A DNA stretch of 5,337 bases from Nostoc sp. CHAB 5715. Its GTDB lineage: Bacteria > Cyanobacteriota > Cyanobacteriia > Cyanobacteriales > Nostocaceae. Positions 4,433 through 5,337 of the stretch are shown here, in pieces. The stretch is taken from the NCBI RefSeq assembly GCF_020829685.1, contig NZ_JAIVFR010000516.1:1-5337 (forward strand), given 5' to 3'. The first letter of the stretch is position 1. Every line of letters begins with the position of its first letter. Made by a program: the position numbers and the translations under genes. The notes under the pieces are model-generated. The model had not been told where the DNA came from, made no database searches, and saw only the letters and a list, made by a program, of their open reading frames with translations.

Positions 4433-4873
4433 ATGAATATGATGAACTTTAAAATCCAAGGCTTTTTTACGACGTTAATAATTGGTACTGTGTCAGCATT
4501 GACCATTTCAGATGCTATCTCTCAAAAGGTGAACGCCCAAGCTACGCCTTCTTGTAATAATGCAACCATAAAAGGTAACTATGGAAGTATATTGACTGGG
4601 ACGGTCTTAGGATTCCCTGTAGCTCAAGTTGGTTTAGTCAAAGTTGATGGAAGGGGAAATTTTCAAGGAATAGGGGCTAGTAGCGTTAACGGTACTGTAA
4701 CTAAAAACGAAACAGGTTCAGGAACCTATAGTGTTAAACAAGATTGTACGGTGCAGCTAGTAGTAGGTCGTGATACTTATAGCGGTATCATTGTTGATGG
4801 TGGCAAGGAAGTCTTTTTCATCGCAACCGTTTCAGATTCAGTAGTTGTTGAGACTTGGAAAAAAGTGAACTGA
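4433..4873 (+). CDS. Small exported protein of unknown function
   Basis: From ATG 4433 the product is 146 aa. It starts MNMMNFKIQGFF and continues with the hydrophobic stretch TTLIIGTVSALTIS, followed by KVNAQA, a good signal-peptidase site (cleavage after residue 37, before TPSC). The mature part of ~109 aa is rich in Gly, Thr and Val with alternating beta-strand patterns (IKGNYGSILTGTVLGFPVAQ, then VGLVKVDGRGNFQG). It has two Cys (41 and 105) that could form a disulfide in the periplasm. The pattern of CN-x-x-IKGxYG, then GxVKVDGxGNF, then GTYSVKQDCT resembles a family of cyanobacterial secreted beta-barrel-like hypothetical proteins I have seen but cannot name; no function can be given. 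Earlier in-frame ATG 4412 (adding 7 aa) and later ATGs at 4439 and 4442 are alternatives. The gene stands alone, right behind a MITE-like element. Confidence 0.8.
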   Translation: MNMMNFKIQGFFTTLIIGTVSALTISDAISQKVNAQATPSCNNATIKGNYGSILTGTVLGFPVAQVGLVKVDGRGNFQGIGASSVNGTVTKNETGSGTYSVKQDCTVQLVVGRDTYSGIIVDGGKEVFFIATVSDSVVVETWKKVN

Positions 4874-4890
4874 TTTACTCCATCTGTCCC

Positions 4891-4920
4891 AACGCTTGAA
4901 AATTAATGGGCGCAAGCGTT
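4891..4920. repeat. Hairpin after the secreted-protein gene (weak terminator candidate)
   Basis: AACGCTTG (4891-4898) pairs with CAAGCGTT (4913-4920) around a 14-nt loop, 18 bp past the stop. The following sequence (GCCCTGCTG) has no T-run, so factor-independent termination is not supported. Confidence 0.4.
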
Positions 4921-5067
4921 GCCCTGCTGCCCGAAAGATTGCACTTCCATTACTCCCGAAGCAATCACCATGTTGAAAGGGATATTTACAGGGTTAAGCT
5001 GAAAAACATCTAATTTGCATAACTGAATTAAACATAAGTCTTGTGGGGTGGGCATCTTGCCCGCCAT
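4903..5067 (-). pseudogene. Possible fossil coding fragment, 54-codon frame
   Basis: A minus-strand frame starts at ATG 5067 and ends at TAA 4903-4905. Its first ~10 codons lie in the 27-bp repeat piece, but the rest (LDVFQLNPVNIPFNMVIASG, then VMEVQSFGQQGNACAH) has a protein-like composition. I do not recognise the family. It may be the end of a decayed gene or chance. Confidence 0.2.
5039..5065. repeat. 27-bp copy of the inner arm of the MITE at 2913
   Basis: This stretch is identical, in inverted orientation, to 2982-3008 inside the MITE (core TGGGGTGGGCATCTTGCCC). The partner arm and the GGGACTTCC ends are missing here, so it is a solo arm or eroded element. Confidence 0.7.
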
Positions 5068-5262
5068 AATTATGCAACTTAAATATAGAACAGCTTACCT
5101 GCGATCGCTTCGCTGGTAGAAGCGGGTAATAAATTATTGCCTGCGATTTCTAAATTATTCGGTTTACAGCTATTTTCAGGTAAATAGACTACGCAGTAGG
5201 GGCACAGCATTGCTCATACGTGTCAACTTAAGCTAGAAATCTATTATCTGTTAGCTTCCACG

Positions 5263-5315
5263 CCCGCCTTGGAATGAATTCCAAGGCTAATAGCTCAAGT
5301 CTACTGAAGTAGACT
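5263..5315 (+). repeat. Double-hairpin cyanobacterial repeat, copy 3
   Basis: Hairpin 1 is GCCTTGGAA (5266-5274), loop TGAA, with its complement at 5279-5287. A linker TAATAGCTCA follows, then hairpin 2 AGTCTAC (5298-5304), loop TGAA, GTAGACT (5309-5315). Compared with copy 1, the stems carry three base-pair swaps that keep pairing. The trailing AAAAATTTTT and TTTAG at the window end suggest an inverted partner may follow outside the window. Confidence 0.85.
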
Positions 5316-5337
5316 AAAAATTTTTCGGATTATTTAG

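Larger units (their letters stand above)
4874..5337. other. 464-bp end region without a confident gene
   Basis: It contains an 8-bp-stem hairpin just after the secreted-protein gene, a doubtful minus-strand protein fossil, a 27-bp piece shared with the MITE at 2913, and a HIP1 site at 5101 that starts a small hairpin (CGCTTC/GAAGCG, 5105-5123). It also has GTAGGGGCACAGCATTGCT (about 5197-5215), which shares GTAGGG and AGCATTGCT with the hairpin at 4271, and a third double-hairpin repeat. Between 5124 and 5195 I see nothing. Confidence 0.6.

Noticed and set aside
4891..4930. Intrinsic terminator after the secreted-protein gene
   Set aside because: The hairpin has a 14-nt loop and no T-run.
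1..5337. tRNA, rRNA or known riboswitch
   Set aside because: I saw no tRNA-like cloverleaf with anticodon and CCA/T-loop signals, no rRNA segments and no recognisable riboswitch core; the MITE at 3727 folds like a cloverleaf but lacks T-loop bases.

Overview
The window looks like chromosomal DNA of a filamentous or otherwise repeat-rich cyanobacterium. The evidence is five exact copies of the HIP1 octamer GCGATCGC (starting at 874, 2414, 2541, 3311 and 5101), GC-rich miniature elements flanked by AT-rich DNA of the type common in Nostocales and Oscillatoriales, and gene families typical of that phylum (an EboD-type cyclase, DUF104/PIN toxin-antitoxin pairs, a pentapeptide-repeat fragment). 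This is an inference from sequence style, not from a database search.

Layout. Nucleotides 2-1809 are the only metabolic part. They hold the 3' part of a FrnE/DsbA-family thiol oxidoreductase, with its CPWC active site right at the window edge, and a 398-aa sugar-phosphate cyclase of the EboD type that overlaps it by 7 bp. The two are probably co-transcribed and translationally coupled. From 1826 to 1990 lies a large, imperfect inverted duplication made of double-hairpin repeats. Its right arm also encodes the last codons of a RelE/ParE-like toxin. That toxin and a small antitoxin (54 aa or slightly longer, missed by long-ORF searches) form a minus-strand pair at 1936-2392.

Nucleotides 2422-3379 are a graveyard of two plus-strand toxin-antitoxin modules. 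The first is a fossil VapB tail plus the first ~17 residues of a PIN toxin. The second is an apparently intact DUF104/AF2212-like antitoxin followed by a PIN toxin broken by a 123-bp MITE with a 3-bp target duplication. Both PIN genes end at copies of the same ~36-bp hairpin repeat.

Nucleotides 3371-4399 are almost entirely repeats: a 13-copy, 21-bp tandem array, a 15-bp-stem hairpin, two different MITEs only 8 bp apart, a pentapeptide-repeat gene remnant, and a fourth MITE-like element with AGGACTTACGCA ends. This last element abuts a gene for a small secreted protein (4433-4873). The rest (4874-5337) has no confident gene. It holds a hairpin, a possible protein fossil, a 27-bp piece shared with the first MITE, and a third copy of the double-hairpin repeat running to the window edge.

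How it fits together: the first two genes may act in one pathway, with EboD-type cyclases belonging to the ebo/edb metabolite cluster, but no other ebo gene is visible here. The toxin-antitoxin genes, MITEs and tandem repeats look like a fast-decaying accessory region. I did not find convincing evidence for a wholly new system. The most notable items are the nested insertion history of the PIN gene, the shared hairpin at both PIN breakpoints, the covarying double-hairpin repeat that supplies a toxin C-terminus, and the FrnE-EboD gene pair.
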